Source of the DNA: Bryopsis sp. KO-2023
Lineage: Eukaryota > Chlorophyta > Ulvophyceae > Bryopsidales > Bryopsidaceae
Direction of reading: 5' to 3'
Assembly (NCBI GenBank): GCA_030272585.1
Contig: BSYQ01000002.1
Location: 3,906,001 to 3,970,000 of the forward strand
DNA length: 64,000 nucleotides
How positions within the stretch are numbered: the stretch's first letter is position 1; every line of letters starts with the position of its first letter. The notes under the pieces were generated by a model, which saw nothing but the letters and a program-made list of their open reading frames with translations, searched no databases and was not told the origin of the DNA. The position numbers and the translations under genes are program-made. Shown one piece after another: positions 19,647 through 29,063 of the stretch.

Positions 19647-20972
19647 ATGGTTGAGTGGCGTCAAAGAGTGGAGGAAGCGATCGAGAGGATCGAGGCAGGG
19701 GCGGTGCAGTCCAGAGAGGGGGCTAGAGCACTGGAGGATTTATTTAGGGGAGAAGAGTCGTTGACGGAGGAATATACTCGGAACCAGCTGAAATGGCAGG
19801 AGGAGCGACAAAAGCTCATCCAGGAAAACTCCGCCCTTCGACAGGCTGCAAGTGAGGGCGATGCGGGTTCTTCTAGTTCTGCTGCTCAGGTGATACTCCT
19901 GCAGCATGAACGGGATCAGCTGCTCTTACGAGTGGTTGAACTGGAGGAGTCGCTTCAGGCGGCTCAAGCCAGTATCGTCTCGGAGGACTTGGAAACGGTG
20001 AGGTTGCGACAGGAAGTCGTGGATCTCGAGGGGCAGCTGAGGCAGACGGATGCAGGAAAACGGCAGATGGAGGAACAGAGAACCGCGAGAGGATTCAGAG
20101 TCGACGACAGCGATGACGATCACAACAGCGGCGGGGATGGAGAAGAGCATGGAAGGAAAAGAGGAGAAAGGGATGACATCGATCATGGTGGAGACAGAGA
20201 AGGAGGAGGATCTGGCAGAGGGGGGATCAGTGGAGGTGCTGCTAGAGAGGAACAAGAAAGGGATGAAAGAGTGGAGGATCAGGACAGGATTGATCCCACG
20301 GGAGGACGAGAGGGAGGTAGTCAAGGTGGCAGCGGAATCAGAGAGAGGGCGGATCACAATGATGGAGATGGAGGAACGGATGCAGGAATCGATCAAGCAC
20401 AGATCAAAGAGGAGGAGGACAATCCCGGCGGGGACTGGGTTGAAGGGAACTGCTTTTTCTGCAGATCGCGAAATGCAGTGAAACCCATCGGCGGGGCATG
20501 TTCTCGGCACCAAGCCTGTCACCGGATTGGTTGTCGAGACCGTGCTTGGTTGGCGGGGAGCTTGGAGCTGGACATGAATGAAGGGGGCATGGGAACCTTT
20601 CGCAGGATATACGCTCCCGAATCGTCAATCGCACCGCCGGCAAACTTCTCCGATCAGATATGTTCTCTATGTCGATTGATCGGAGGAGCAAATCATTTCC
20701 GCTCCATCTACCCGGCGACCTCTCGACCCCGTCTGGAAATCAACCGCGCCACGCATCGAGCTCGGAGTCATGTGCGAGCGGATCAGTTCCCAGGAGCGTG
20801 GGTCGGCAATGAGCAGCAGAGCCATCCAGTGGAGACCCTCCTGGATGAGAGATTGATCGAAATCCATGGAGCTACCACTCCTCCACTCTCCCGAAAGAGG
20901 ACTGCCCGAAAAGGAGCAACATCAGCAGCTGCAGCATCCAGCAAACGACAAAGGGGACCCAGTGGCAGCTAG
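19647..20972 (+). CDS. Unrecognised 3' ORF: coiled coil plus Cys/His-rich domain (441 aa)
   Basis: Residues 1-150 are strongly predicted to be coiled coil (repeated Leu/Glu/Gln/Arg heptads such as ILLQHERDQLLLRVVELEE). Residues 150-260 are a low-complexity Gly/Asp/Glu/Arg linker. From about 268 comes a Cys/His-rich segment: CFFC, then C, H, C, H and C within CSRHQACHRIGC, then CSLC near residue 338, which suggests zinc binding. The C-terminus is basic (KRTARK, SSKRQRG), like a nuclear localisation signal. It occupies the place of env or an extra ORF in other gypsy elements, but it has no signal peptide or membrane span, so it is not an envelope. A self-associating nuclear or nucleic-acid-binding accessory protein is my inference. 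The antisense 198-aa frame over it is a shadow. Confidence 0.6.
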   Translation: MVEWRQRVEEAIERIEAGAVQSREGARALEDLFRGEESLTEEYTRNQLKWQEERQKLIQENSALRQAASEGDAGSSSSAAQVILLQHERDQLLLRVVELEESLQAAQASIVSEDLETVRLRQEVVDLEGQLRQTDAGKRQMEEQRTARGFRVDDSDDDHNSGGDGEEHGRKRGERDDIDHGGDREGGGSGRGGISGGAAREEQERDERVEDQDRIDPTGGREGGSQGGSGIRERADHNDGDGGTDAGIDQAQIKEEEDNPGGDWVEGNCFFCRSRNAVKPIGGACSRHQACHRIGCRDRAWLAGSLELDMNEGGMGTFRRIYAPESSIAPPANFSDQICSLCRLIGGANHFRSIYPATSRPRLEINRATHRARSHVRADQFPGAWVGNEQQSHPVETLLDERLIEIHGATTPPLSRKRTARKGATSAAAASSKRQRGPSGS

Positions 20973-21199
20973 AGAGAGGGTAAATTTCTGGGAGAGTAGA
21001 AATTAAAAAAAAAAATAATAATAATAAATAAAAATTGGATAACAGTGAAGAGGGGGATTCCCTTTGTGAAAGGGTGTTATTACTGGGTTATCAAAGAGGT
21101 GTGGATTTTTGCCAAAATTTTATAAGGCTTTCTTTTTCATATCATTTTCTTGAATTGAGAAAATAAGAGGGGGATTCTAAAAAAAAAAAAAAGAAATAA

Positions 21200-21394
21200 G
21201 GGAGAGACAAATCCTGTGGATTTTCTGGTAGACAAAAAGGGAGAGACAAATCCTGTGGATTTTCTGGTAGACAAAAAGGGAGAGACAAATCCTGTGGATT
21301 TTCTGGTAGACAAAAAGGGAGAGACAAATCCTGTGGATTTTCTGGTAGACAATAAGGGAGAGACAAATTCTGTGGATTTTCTGGTAGAATAAGG
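21200..21394 (+). repeat. 39-bp minisatellite, five copies
   Basis: The unit starts GGGAGAGACAAATCCTGTGG, continues with TTTTCTGGTAGACAAAA and repeats at 21200, 21239, 21278, 21317 and 21356 with only one or two changes in the last copy. The period is 13 codons, so every frame without a stop stays open; the minus-strand ORFs here are artefacts of that. It lies between the last ORF and the polypurine tract. A second, shorter duplication (GTTGAATACACT with TTTGATGTGGGTG) follows at about 21410-21476. Confidence 0.9.
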
Positions 21395-21583
21395 GAGGAC
21401 TTAGAAGTGTTGAATACACTTAATAGGGGGTTTGATGTGGGTGTTGAATACACTCAATGGAGTTTTGATGTGGGTGCAAGAGGTGAAATGAACAGTATGG
21501 TTGAAAGGAAGAAAGACTGCATGAGATGCAGTGGGTTTTTGATTAGGTTTTGGGTACGCATAGAGTGATTTCTATGCGGGTGT

Positions 21584-21592
21584 AAGGGGGAG
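21584..21592 (+). other. Polypurine tract AAGGGGGAG
   Basis: A purine run primes plus-strand DNA synthesis just upstream of the 3' LTR. It is followed by CGTCACAGC before TGTGACGG at 21602, so it does not abut the LTR directly. CGTCACA-GC-TGTGACG is a palindrome at the border. Confidence 0.6.
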
Positions 21593-21601
21593 CGTCACAG
21601 C

Positions 21602-22991
21602 TGTGACGGAGCTAGAAAGAACTTGGCAGATGTACTGCCACCAGATGTAATGATTATTCCGATGATAATTCGGAAGAATGGAATTGCCAACTCACACTGA
21701 TAAACAGTCGTATTTTACGCTGCTCTATGTGAGACCTGGTGGTTCGTACGTCGGGTTCAATTCCTGACGAGGTCGATGACGTAGGAAAAGTTGTATATTG
21801 ATACGCTGGAAGATATCGAATAGCTGGCACGCCAACCCATGGCTAGCGCAGAGTACTAGGAGTCTTACTGCCGGCACTGTCGTTTTATGACATCCGAGGT
21901 ATGACTTCTACGAAACGTGCGGCTGGGAACACAAGGAGCCAGCGAAAACACTATGGATTCCAGCGAAACGGATACAACTCCCTACGGAAAACGATCTCTT
22001 AGGCGATACGCACGACTGGCAGTCGGGTCGCTAGTCGACCCCTGTCGTGACGCCGAACTCGCGGCCAGCACACATGCGCTAGCGCTAGAACCGGCCGCGA
22101 GTATAAATATCCCACAGAATTCTGATTAAAAACAGACAGAACTCGGTGAATACCTCGTTTACTTCTTACTTCGGACATCTATCTATAGGAGGACTCTCTT
22201 ATCGTGACGGACTTAAGGAAAGCTTCGCGACTTACCTTAAACGGGAATCCCGACCGGACGAGGTACTTCTGGCCAAAGATAGCATCATCCAAGGTTTTCT
22301 GAAGTACACTTTTGAAATGGGATACACCATCCCTTCTCTTTCTGTAAAAATATTCTCTTGCTATTATTCTTGTGTCTCTGAGTGTCTTTATTCAAAATAA
22401 GATTGTTTCTGATCAAACTTTGATTCTAGAGGAAATAGGAGTGGAGTCAGAATAGTAAGAGAAGGTGCTGCCCTTCTCTTAGGAGGTTTTTCTCCACTCA
22501 GAGGAGCTGACCTCTCCTCTGAGTGTCTCCTTTCGTTTTTGGTGTTTGCGTTTTGTGTTTTCTCTCTTTCTCCAGCTCAGTTTCCAGAGTCCTCTTAGGC
22601 TATGGTCTCTTAGCGACCATCCTCCAGGGGACTCCACTTTCTGTCTCACTCTCGGGAGCAAGGCCCTCTTAGCGGGTGTCTCCGTCGACTTTGACTCGTG
22701 TTACGTTCAGATGCCTGGTCTTAGGCTTTTCGTTGTTATGGGGAATCGAGACTGTGACTCTCGAATGGTGATGATTGTTAGAGCGACTGGTCTTAGCCGA
22801 CTTCTTAGGTGACGATAGTTTCAGTGCGTCGCAGTTTAGATACCAAGTTTTTGGATAAGACATTCAACGTCGGCGTAGTCCGACTCAGTTGCCGTAGACA
22901 GACTCTGCGGTAATTCAGTGCGACTCTATCTTCAGTCGCTGCGCGAATGAAGAATTAGTAGTTGTGCCGAATGCGTTTTCGGAGCGTCACA
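21602..22991 (+). repeat. 3' LTR of the gypsy element (1390 bp)
   Basis: It matches the 5' LTR over 1379 bases and then continues with GGAGCGTCACA, absent from the 5' LTR. The outer ends TGTGACG (11071) and CGTCACA (22985-22991) form a perfect 7-bp terminal inversion. ACACT follows at 22992-22996. TATA is at 22102-22109. Confidence 0.88.
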
Positions 22992-22996
22992 ACACT
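22992..22996 (+). repeat. Target-site duplication ACACT, right copy
   Basis: Identical to 11066-11070; see the left copy. Confidence 0.8.
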
Positions 22997-23675
22997 GCCT
23001 GAGAGCAAACGCCTCGACACTCTCAAGGCGCAATCACGTCACCTCCTCACCGACCATCACTGACACAGGCAGCCAAGAATGGACAAGTTCGCCACCTCCA
23101 GTCCCACTACTGAAACGTCACCACAAGCGATAGACGACACGACAGTACGGTGATGAAAACCCCGAGATATCTGGGGATCCGGAAACGGAATTGTAACCCA
23201 CGACAGTACGGTGGGACGTTGCATGCGCTTCAAGACGAGGGGACTTGGCGACGACCCAAACCGTCAAAGTCGTGGAGAGGAGCGACAAAAAAAACTCAGC
23301 ACTGGACTCCACCAACGCCACCCATGACCTCACAGCAACGCGGAGAAGTCGAAGTGACGCTTCTCACCAGACCCACCCACCACCCACTCCTCAACCTATC
23401 CAACCTCTCCCATCCATCCAACTATTTGTAGTCGTGGACCTCGAGCGACGCTGGATAAACAAGTCGGGCACAAGGGACGTCAAGAAATAGCCACTGTGGC
23501 GATTGATTATGAAATTTTGGGGTTCTTTTTCTTTTTTTCACCAGAAAAGGAATTTTCTCAAATGTTTATATCGTTATTTTTTGGCGATTTTCCCAAATCA
23601 CAGTGTGAAGCTTCGGTTTTTTTTTTTTTTTTTTTTCGGAGTTTTACACAGTGGAATCTAGCGAGGTTGGGCCCA
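22997..23675 (+). other. Right internal part of the small LTR element, non-coding
   Basis: No long frame is present. CGACAGTACGGTG occurs twice (near 23138 and 23200). From 23510 the sequence turns T-rich with a run of about 20 T near 23620. It would be continuous with 10709-11070 before the gypsy insertion. Confidence 0.5.
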
Positions 23676-23927
23676 TGTTCCACACGGTCTGATTATGGGA
23701 GATCGAGGTGGTTCGATTGATTAGATTAGTCGTGCCAGAAACTGGAATAGGACTTAACGGGCTGTCGCTGTATGAACAATATCCGTTTTCAAGGCTTGTA
23801 AGACACACAGTCTCGCTGTGCGAAGTCGGGGGCGTAAGCGCACCCCAGCGTGCCGGCCCCCGCGGATCGCTGTGACCATCGACCTGATCCCAACGCGATC
23901 AGCAGACATGGAGGAACTCACAGAATA
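23676..23927 (+). repeat. 3' LTR of the small element
   Basis: It copies 10457-10708 with two visible substitutions and is followed by ATAA and then unrelated sequence, whereas the left copy is followed by the primer-binding site. That asymmetry identifies it as the downstream LTR. Confidence 0.72.
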
Positions 23928-24239
23928 ATAACCCAAACCAAAAAAATATATTATCCTCATCTCGTTTTCCGTTGTCATGTGAATTCAAAATCGATTTTCT
24001 TCTCTGAGTGTCCACATATTTGAAAAGCGGTAGCTACATTTTGGAGCTTTGTTGTTGTTGTTGTTTTTTGGCGGGGGGGGGGGGGAATCTGCTTGTGTGC
24101 GCAATTTATTGTCAGAAGTTATCGAGCGAAAACCTGAAGGGGTAAACCTATGACTGCTGTATTTTTCCTCAGCTGTCTTGCGGCACCCAAAAACTTCCAA
24201 AAATGAAATGGACGACCAAACAAACAAGACTAAAAGGAA

Positions 24240-27015
24240 GGGGAAGCTTTGTTTTAATATTTTGCTTAAAAAAAATATGCAAAGGGGATTTCTTGTGGGC
24301 AAGCCAATCAGTTTTGGAAGTCAACTTTTTTTTTTTTACATTCTTTATGGTTTTTGCAAGGAATTTCACTTTTGCATGTTTCTGGTTGGCCCCTGAAACA
24401 AAACTAGTACGACCGAAAAGGAATTTTTCACAATAAAAAGGGGCAGAAATGCACCAGAGTCACTGGAGTGTTTAGTGGCTAATGCCCAGTCAATTGGTTC
24501 AGATTGAGACACACACATGGATTGTGCTGGTGTTTTTTTTTACTTCCCTCTTGTGTGTATCCCTTGTCTTTCTTCCCCATGTAGGACGATATCCACAAGC
24601 CAGATTCTCACCACCCTTACCCCCCCCCTCAAAAAACAAAAAACGAAACGAAAGACGAGCGAAAAAGGTTCGACCAGCGTGCACCTGGTAGCGCAAAATA
24701 AAACTTGAGAAAAATGAAGTCATGAAAAATTTGCTCCTGCCGCGAATTCAGAGGGTTGAAATGCCAAGGGCTCCACCCCACTCCACAGCAAACGGTCAGA
24801 CATTGACGCTTCTCTAAAGCATTGCAATCACCTCTCTGGCCCCTTTTTTCTTTTTTTTTTTTTTGGCTTCTTTTCAGTCTGACCTACACAACATTGGTAA
24901 AAATTTTCCCTATGAATTCCTGTGATCCATTTCCACTCGTACTTTCGACCTATGTAATGCAGAGTATGGATTACTCACAGTGAAAGGTCGCTTCTTTAGG
25001 ATACCAACAGGTAGTGAAGGAAATGGGGGGGTGGGGGAGAGTGTGGAGTAGCCTCAGCCCTACCCACAGCGAAATCAGAGTGTGAAAGAAAAAATTGCTT
25101 CCAGAGAGCAACTCGGAGCCTCCATGATTATGGTCAGTCATAGGCTCTAGAAGTGACCATCCAATGCAACAACAGCTTGTGAGATGATGACCCCATTTTG
25201 GCTGCCTGTAGCAATTCATCCATAACATTGTTCCACCCAACATGTATCTATTGAGCTAACCAGAACCAAGTATTCCCCAGAAGTTTCATATGCATCCAGT
25301 GAAGTCTTGACTGGACAAAAAAGGGATTATAGAGAATGTGCCAAAACAAAGTAGGGTCAATCCTGTGTGGGCAATTGCAACCATAGCAAGCCACAGCCAA
25401 AATTAATTAAAAATATTAATATTAGTATTATCTCTATCTTTTATTTTTTTACAATCAAAATTCGAATCCTGGAAAAAAGATAACTAAAAGAAAGGGAAGG
25501 TCATGATAAAGGAGGAAGAAAAATGGAGAAGTTTTGAGTTATTCAAGAAAGGCATTTTTTTCCAGAAGGGATGGGGGGGGGGGTTCCCCCCCAATTCTGT
25601 ATATATGCAATACATCCAGGCTTAATCACTCATTGTTTTTCACAGAAGCCCAGGTCCAGAGAATCCCAACGTCTGGAATTCACCTGGAAAAGAATAAGAG
25701 CATCTTTTCTTCTATATTTTTTTCGACACTCCTTACTCACCCTGGAGCATCACCATCCACCAGAAAAAAAAAGCAAGTCCAAAAACAACACCAACTGAAA
25801 GAGAGACACAATCCAACAAACGTTTTTTTGTATTAATTTTTTTGATTTCACAGCAACAAGAATATCAAGCTATTGCCTGATATGAGGAAGGAAAAAAGTT
25901 CAAAGTTTTTTAAAGGTAAAAGGTTGAGAAAAAAACGGTGCATCACCAGCTTCATCCTCTTTTTTTCAGAGCTCTGTTCTTGTCTTAGCGCAAAAATGGG
26001 GCAAGCAGGACTAGGACTTCAGGGTCCTAGTCAGACGGAGAAGGAAGTCGAACCACAAACCTACCCAGAGAGTTCCCCGCACTTTCTTCTTGTCTTTGTC
26101 TCGTTCGAAATAGTCGGGGCAGCAGCCCAACACAAGCTTGGCAAACAAGCGATCACCACGACCAGTTTCAATCAGGTTTTATTCTGAAACCTGCAACTTG
26201 CAGGCTCGACACCCCAAAGCAAGCGACCAGCTTGATTGTGGACGTCTCTTTTGCAAAAACCAACAAAACTCTCTCAAGCTCTGGTTGTCGCTGGGTCGAT
26301 ATTCAATCGACCCCAGTCTATACGTCCTTAACAAGAAACGATTGGAAGTGTATCATGTGTTGTTGCTCAACTTCATATCTGCCCCAACCGCCAGAGATAA
26401 TGTGAAGCTGTGTGCTGAGCTCGACTTAAGCCTCTTAAGCTTCGCCCGAACTTGCTTGACCTCTGTCAGTCGTGATCGCCACAACAACGACGGCGGTAGG
26501 ATTATTTTTCCTATCTAATGGCCTCGTCTGTCGCACACCTAGGACGTCATACGATGAGCGTCGAAAAAGAAAAAAATTTGTGGCTGGGTCCCCCCCCTCT
26601 CCCTGCCCCCCTCTCCAACTTATTTGAGGGGTCCCGCTCTGAGTCACTCGTGCATCATCATTGGTAGGCCCGGCCATCCTCAAATGCACGGTGACTTGAG
26701 CTAACCATTATTCGAATTTAAATGGGTAGGTTCGAAAGTGTCGACCCAAAACTCAGTTGAGGCGTTCAAAGCAAATGTCAGTTCTGCAACTGACACGTCG
26801 GTGGAATGAGTGGCTGGGAGCTCGCCACGCTGGCGGCTGTGACAGACTGTGGCGCCACCAGCCACGAAACAGTTTTCTGTTTTGATCACAGTGCTTTGGG
26901 ATCTAGGGGGTGATCAGTGATCGTGTTGGGATCCGTTCAAGGGTCGGACCAAGATAGCCACTGCAGCTCGCAACTTTCTGCAACTTTCAATGTGGTATTG
27001 CGTCAACAGCGACCC
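24240..27015 (+). repeat. Unclassified dispersed repeat, left inverted copy
   Basis: This runs in the opposite direction to 60510-63500 and matches it throughout with substitutions and indels (perhaps 75-85 percent identity by eye). Shared landmarks include the segments at 24330-24410, 24720-24835, 25020-25140, 25590-25640, 25930-25990 and 26820-26990. The sharp edge lies at GCGTCAACAGCGA near 27012. No terminal inverted repeat, poly(A) tail or transposase is visible. A 62-aa frame (26701-26889, minus) has a counterpart in the other copy. Confidence 0.7.
26701..26889 (-). CDS. Small ORF conserved between the two inverted repeats (62 aa)
   Basis: The peptide shares GELPATH-TDVSVAELTFA and STEFW with the product of 60633-60863 and differs by scattered substitutions with the frame kept. 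I recognise no family. Conserved phase could mean a short exon of a repeat-encoded protein, or simply that few mutations have hit a chance frame. The flanking 26435-26689 minus frame also has a counterpart. Confidence 0.3.
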   Translation of the reverse strand: MIKTENCFVAGGATVCHSRQRGELPATHSTDVSVAELTFALNASTEFWVDTFEPTHLNSNNG

Positions 27016-28755
27016 ACTCCCTTTCAATGATCCGCAGAGGGTGTTTTGGAGAGTGGCTCCGACATAGTGCACTGTGGTCAATCAACGCCGGGGTTATCCA
27101 CAGCTTTTCAAGTCCGTGTACGTGGTTGGAGGTCGAATGTCGACCGTTGGAGGTCGAAAAAAGTCAAACGTTCCGTCCCCTTGCCCACAGCTACAGAGCA
27201 TATCACGAACCACGTCGCCAGATCCGTTGGAGGGCCTAGAGTTAACGCCCAGGTTTGACTCTGACTCTGAGTATTCCCAAACTTACCGCCATAGTTTCGT
27301 TTCGTTTCGTTTCGTTCTTTTTTGGGAGGGGGGGAGAATGTTTTCGCCTTGCGCAAGACGGAAGGTGAGGGTTCAAGTCAGACACACAGGACACCCGCTG
27401 AGGACTCAATCACCAACGAGGCGGGAAAAACACACCGCTTCTCACGAGGAAGTGCAAGGCCACTTTTCCTAAGACCGAGGTTGAAAAACTTTTTGATTGG
27501 TGGTCGTCCTTGCATCTACCTAAACTTTGACATAAACTTTTTTTTTCTTTTAATTATTGAGGGGGTCTCGGACGCACTGGAAACGGTCCAGAATGACGGG
27601 GTTCGACTCCCCACTGCGTTTCGAACTCGAACTCTGAAAGCCCCTTTCCTTTTTTCCAAATATCTTTGATTGTTATAGTTACGATTTGCAAACGCAGGGG
27701 GGGGAATAATATTGTTGGGCGAGCAGCTGCAAAAAAAACACGCTTTGGAAAGAGTGAGGTGATAGTGAGCGAGCAGGAGTGCTCGGATTTCCAAAGAACG
27801 AAGTTGCTTTGGGGAAAACTAGAGGAACGTAAGAGCTGCAAGGAGCTCAAAAAAAAAATAGTGTGCCAGGGAAAATTTGGACTCCTCCTTTTTCGAGAAT
27901 TCTCTTTTCTTTCTTTTTTCGGGGCTAATAATAGTGCACCAATCCACATAATTATCTAGAATTCAGTCCTTTTTTCGTGCAAGCAAAAATAAATCCACGC
28001 TAAGGAGAACGAGCCTTTGACGGGCTGATGAAATTCTTGGGTGGACCCCCCCCCCCCCCAAACTACCAATTGAACAATTAATAAAAATGAATCAAGCTTC
28101 ACAAACTATACTTGAGGACCTTCACTTGGATTCTTGCAAATATGCAATAAAGTATTGATGAAGGAATTGTCAACATATCAAGAGAAAGCCTCGCTCTAAA
28201 ATATCACCTCACAAACCACTGAATTACTGAGGTAGATGATAGTTCAAGTGCCATGAGAAAAAGTTCTCTTTGCCCTCAGAAATTTATCCACCAGCCTAAA
28301 AGTAAAACAGTAGGGGAAAAAAAGCATTGCAGGAAAACAAAATAATTTGGACGAAAATTTGCAGTGGTTTCTGCGAATTTCTCCTTTCTTTTTGTGTTTT
28401 TATTGTGATAGAGAGAAACCCTCTTTCAAACTATGCTTCAGTTGAATCAAGAAGTATATTATGAGAGAAAAAGGGGGGAAGAGAGCGGGGGGGGGGGGGG
28501 GGGGGGTGGCGGAGAGGGCTTGAGACTTGAAGCGAATAAAGAACAAAAAGATGAACAAGATGGGATTTGTGTGGGCCAATTCCGGGTAGAATAGAAAGAA
28601 AAAAAGTAGTTTAAGAAGATTCACCGGGGTTTTACTTCAACAAACGGTCTGAGCGACTATCTATACATAAAAACTTGCTCTTATTACAACCTACACTTAC
28701 CAACGCCATTAAACAATTGCACACCATACCTGTTAGAGTTGTCGACCGATACCGC
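27016..28755. other. Low-complexity region without a supported gene
   Basis: It contains a TTTCG pentamer repeat at about 27295-27320, C- and G-homopolymers near 28048 and 28490, and several frames driven by composition. A T-arm-like motif GGGGTTCGACTCCCC at 27598-27612 sits inside a small clover-like fold but lacks a D-arm. No gene is supported. Confidence 0.4.
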
Positions 28756-29063
28756 CGGACCTGTCTAGACCGGCCTACCTTTTTTGTTCTGTTCGAATGT
28801 GACCTGTCCAGACCGGTCGGACCTGTCCAGACCGGGCCAAACACCGGTTCTGGACAGGTATCAGCCTTTCTTAGACAGGTCTGCTGCCTGTCTAGACAGG
28901 TGGTGATCTGTCCGGTTCTTAAAGGACCGGCGTTTTTCCGCAGGACCGGACAGGACCGGACAGGACCGGACAGGACCGGACCGGACAGGTCCGCCGGTCC
29001 TTAGACAGGTTGGACCGAACAGGACCGGTTTGTCGCTGCCGGTCCTGTCGGGCCCAGGTCTTG
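28756..29063 (+). mobile_element. hAT-type MITE, 5'-truncated relative of 32690-33024
   Basis: It shares CGGACCTGTCTAGACCGG, the TTCTGTTCGAATGTGACCT segment and the right terminus GGGCCCAGGTCT with the complete copy. The left terminus, about 75 bases, is missing and no 8-bp target duplication is found. The interior is expanded by tandem CAGGACCGGA units near 28940-28990. Confidence 0.55.

Larger units (their letters stand above)
11071..22991 (+). mobile_element. Ty3/gypsy (Metaviridae-type) LTR retrotransposon, 11.9 kb
   Basis: Order of parts: 5' LTR, primer-binding site, Gag-protease, RT-RNase H, an unrecognised 169-aa ORF, integrase, an unrecognised 441-aa ORF, minisatellite, polypurine tract, 3' LTR. 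The PR-RT-RH-IN order defines Ty3/gypsy rather than copia. ACACT target duplications and TGTGACG/CGTCACA outer termini mark a genuine integration. The coding frames are uninterrupted and the LTRs nearly identical, so the copy is young and could be active. It is longer than most Ty3/gypsy elements because of the two extra ORFs and about 1.6 kb between RNase H and integrase. I see no chromodomain at the integrase C-terminus. Confidence 0.93.
10457..23927 (+). mobile_element. Small non-autonomous LTR element, split by the gypsy insertion
   Basis: Two 252-bp direct repeats (10457-10708 and 23676-23927) flank this span, with ATAA on both outer sides. Directly after the left repeat is TGGTTTCGGAGC, a tRNA-type primer-binding site. 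Removing the gypsy insertion and one ACACT copy leaves about 1.55 kb with an internal region of roughly 1.0 kb. There is no protease, RT or integrase in that internal region, so the element is of the TRIM/LARD kind and must depend on enzymes from elsewhere. The LTRs show about two differences, so it is older than the element inside it. No clear polypurine tract is visible before the 3' LTR; GAGGTTGGG near 23663-23671 is a weak candidate. Confidence 0.7.

Noticed and set aside
19926-20522. 198-aa minus-strand ORF over the 3' ORF of the gypsy element
   Set aside because: It is an antisense shadow produced by biased codon composition (GAG/GGA repeats) of the plus-strand gene.
21200-21394. CRISPR-like array
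   Set aside because: The units are contiguous 39-bp tandem repeats with no variable spacers, inside a eukaryotic retrotransposon.
21137-21453. Minus-strand ORFs with a 13-residue repeated peptide
   Set aside because: The 39-bp DNA repeat keeps three frames open at once; nothing indicates translation.
11071-22991. DIRS-type tyrosine-recombinase element
   Set aside because: The split repeats suggest it, but the element has a clear HHCC/DDE integrase and a 5-bp target duplication, so it is Ty3/gypsy.
27572-27620. tRNA-like fold with GGGGTTCGACTCCCC
   Set aside because: No D-arm, no U33 in the putative anticodon loop and no A-box, so it is not a convincing tRNA gene.
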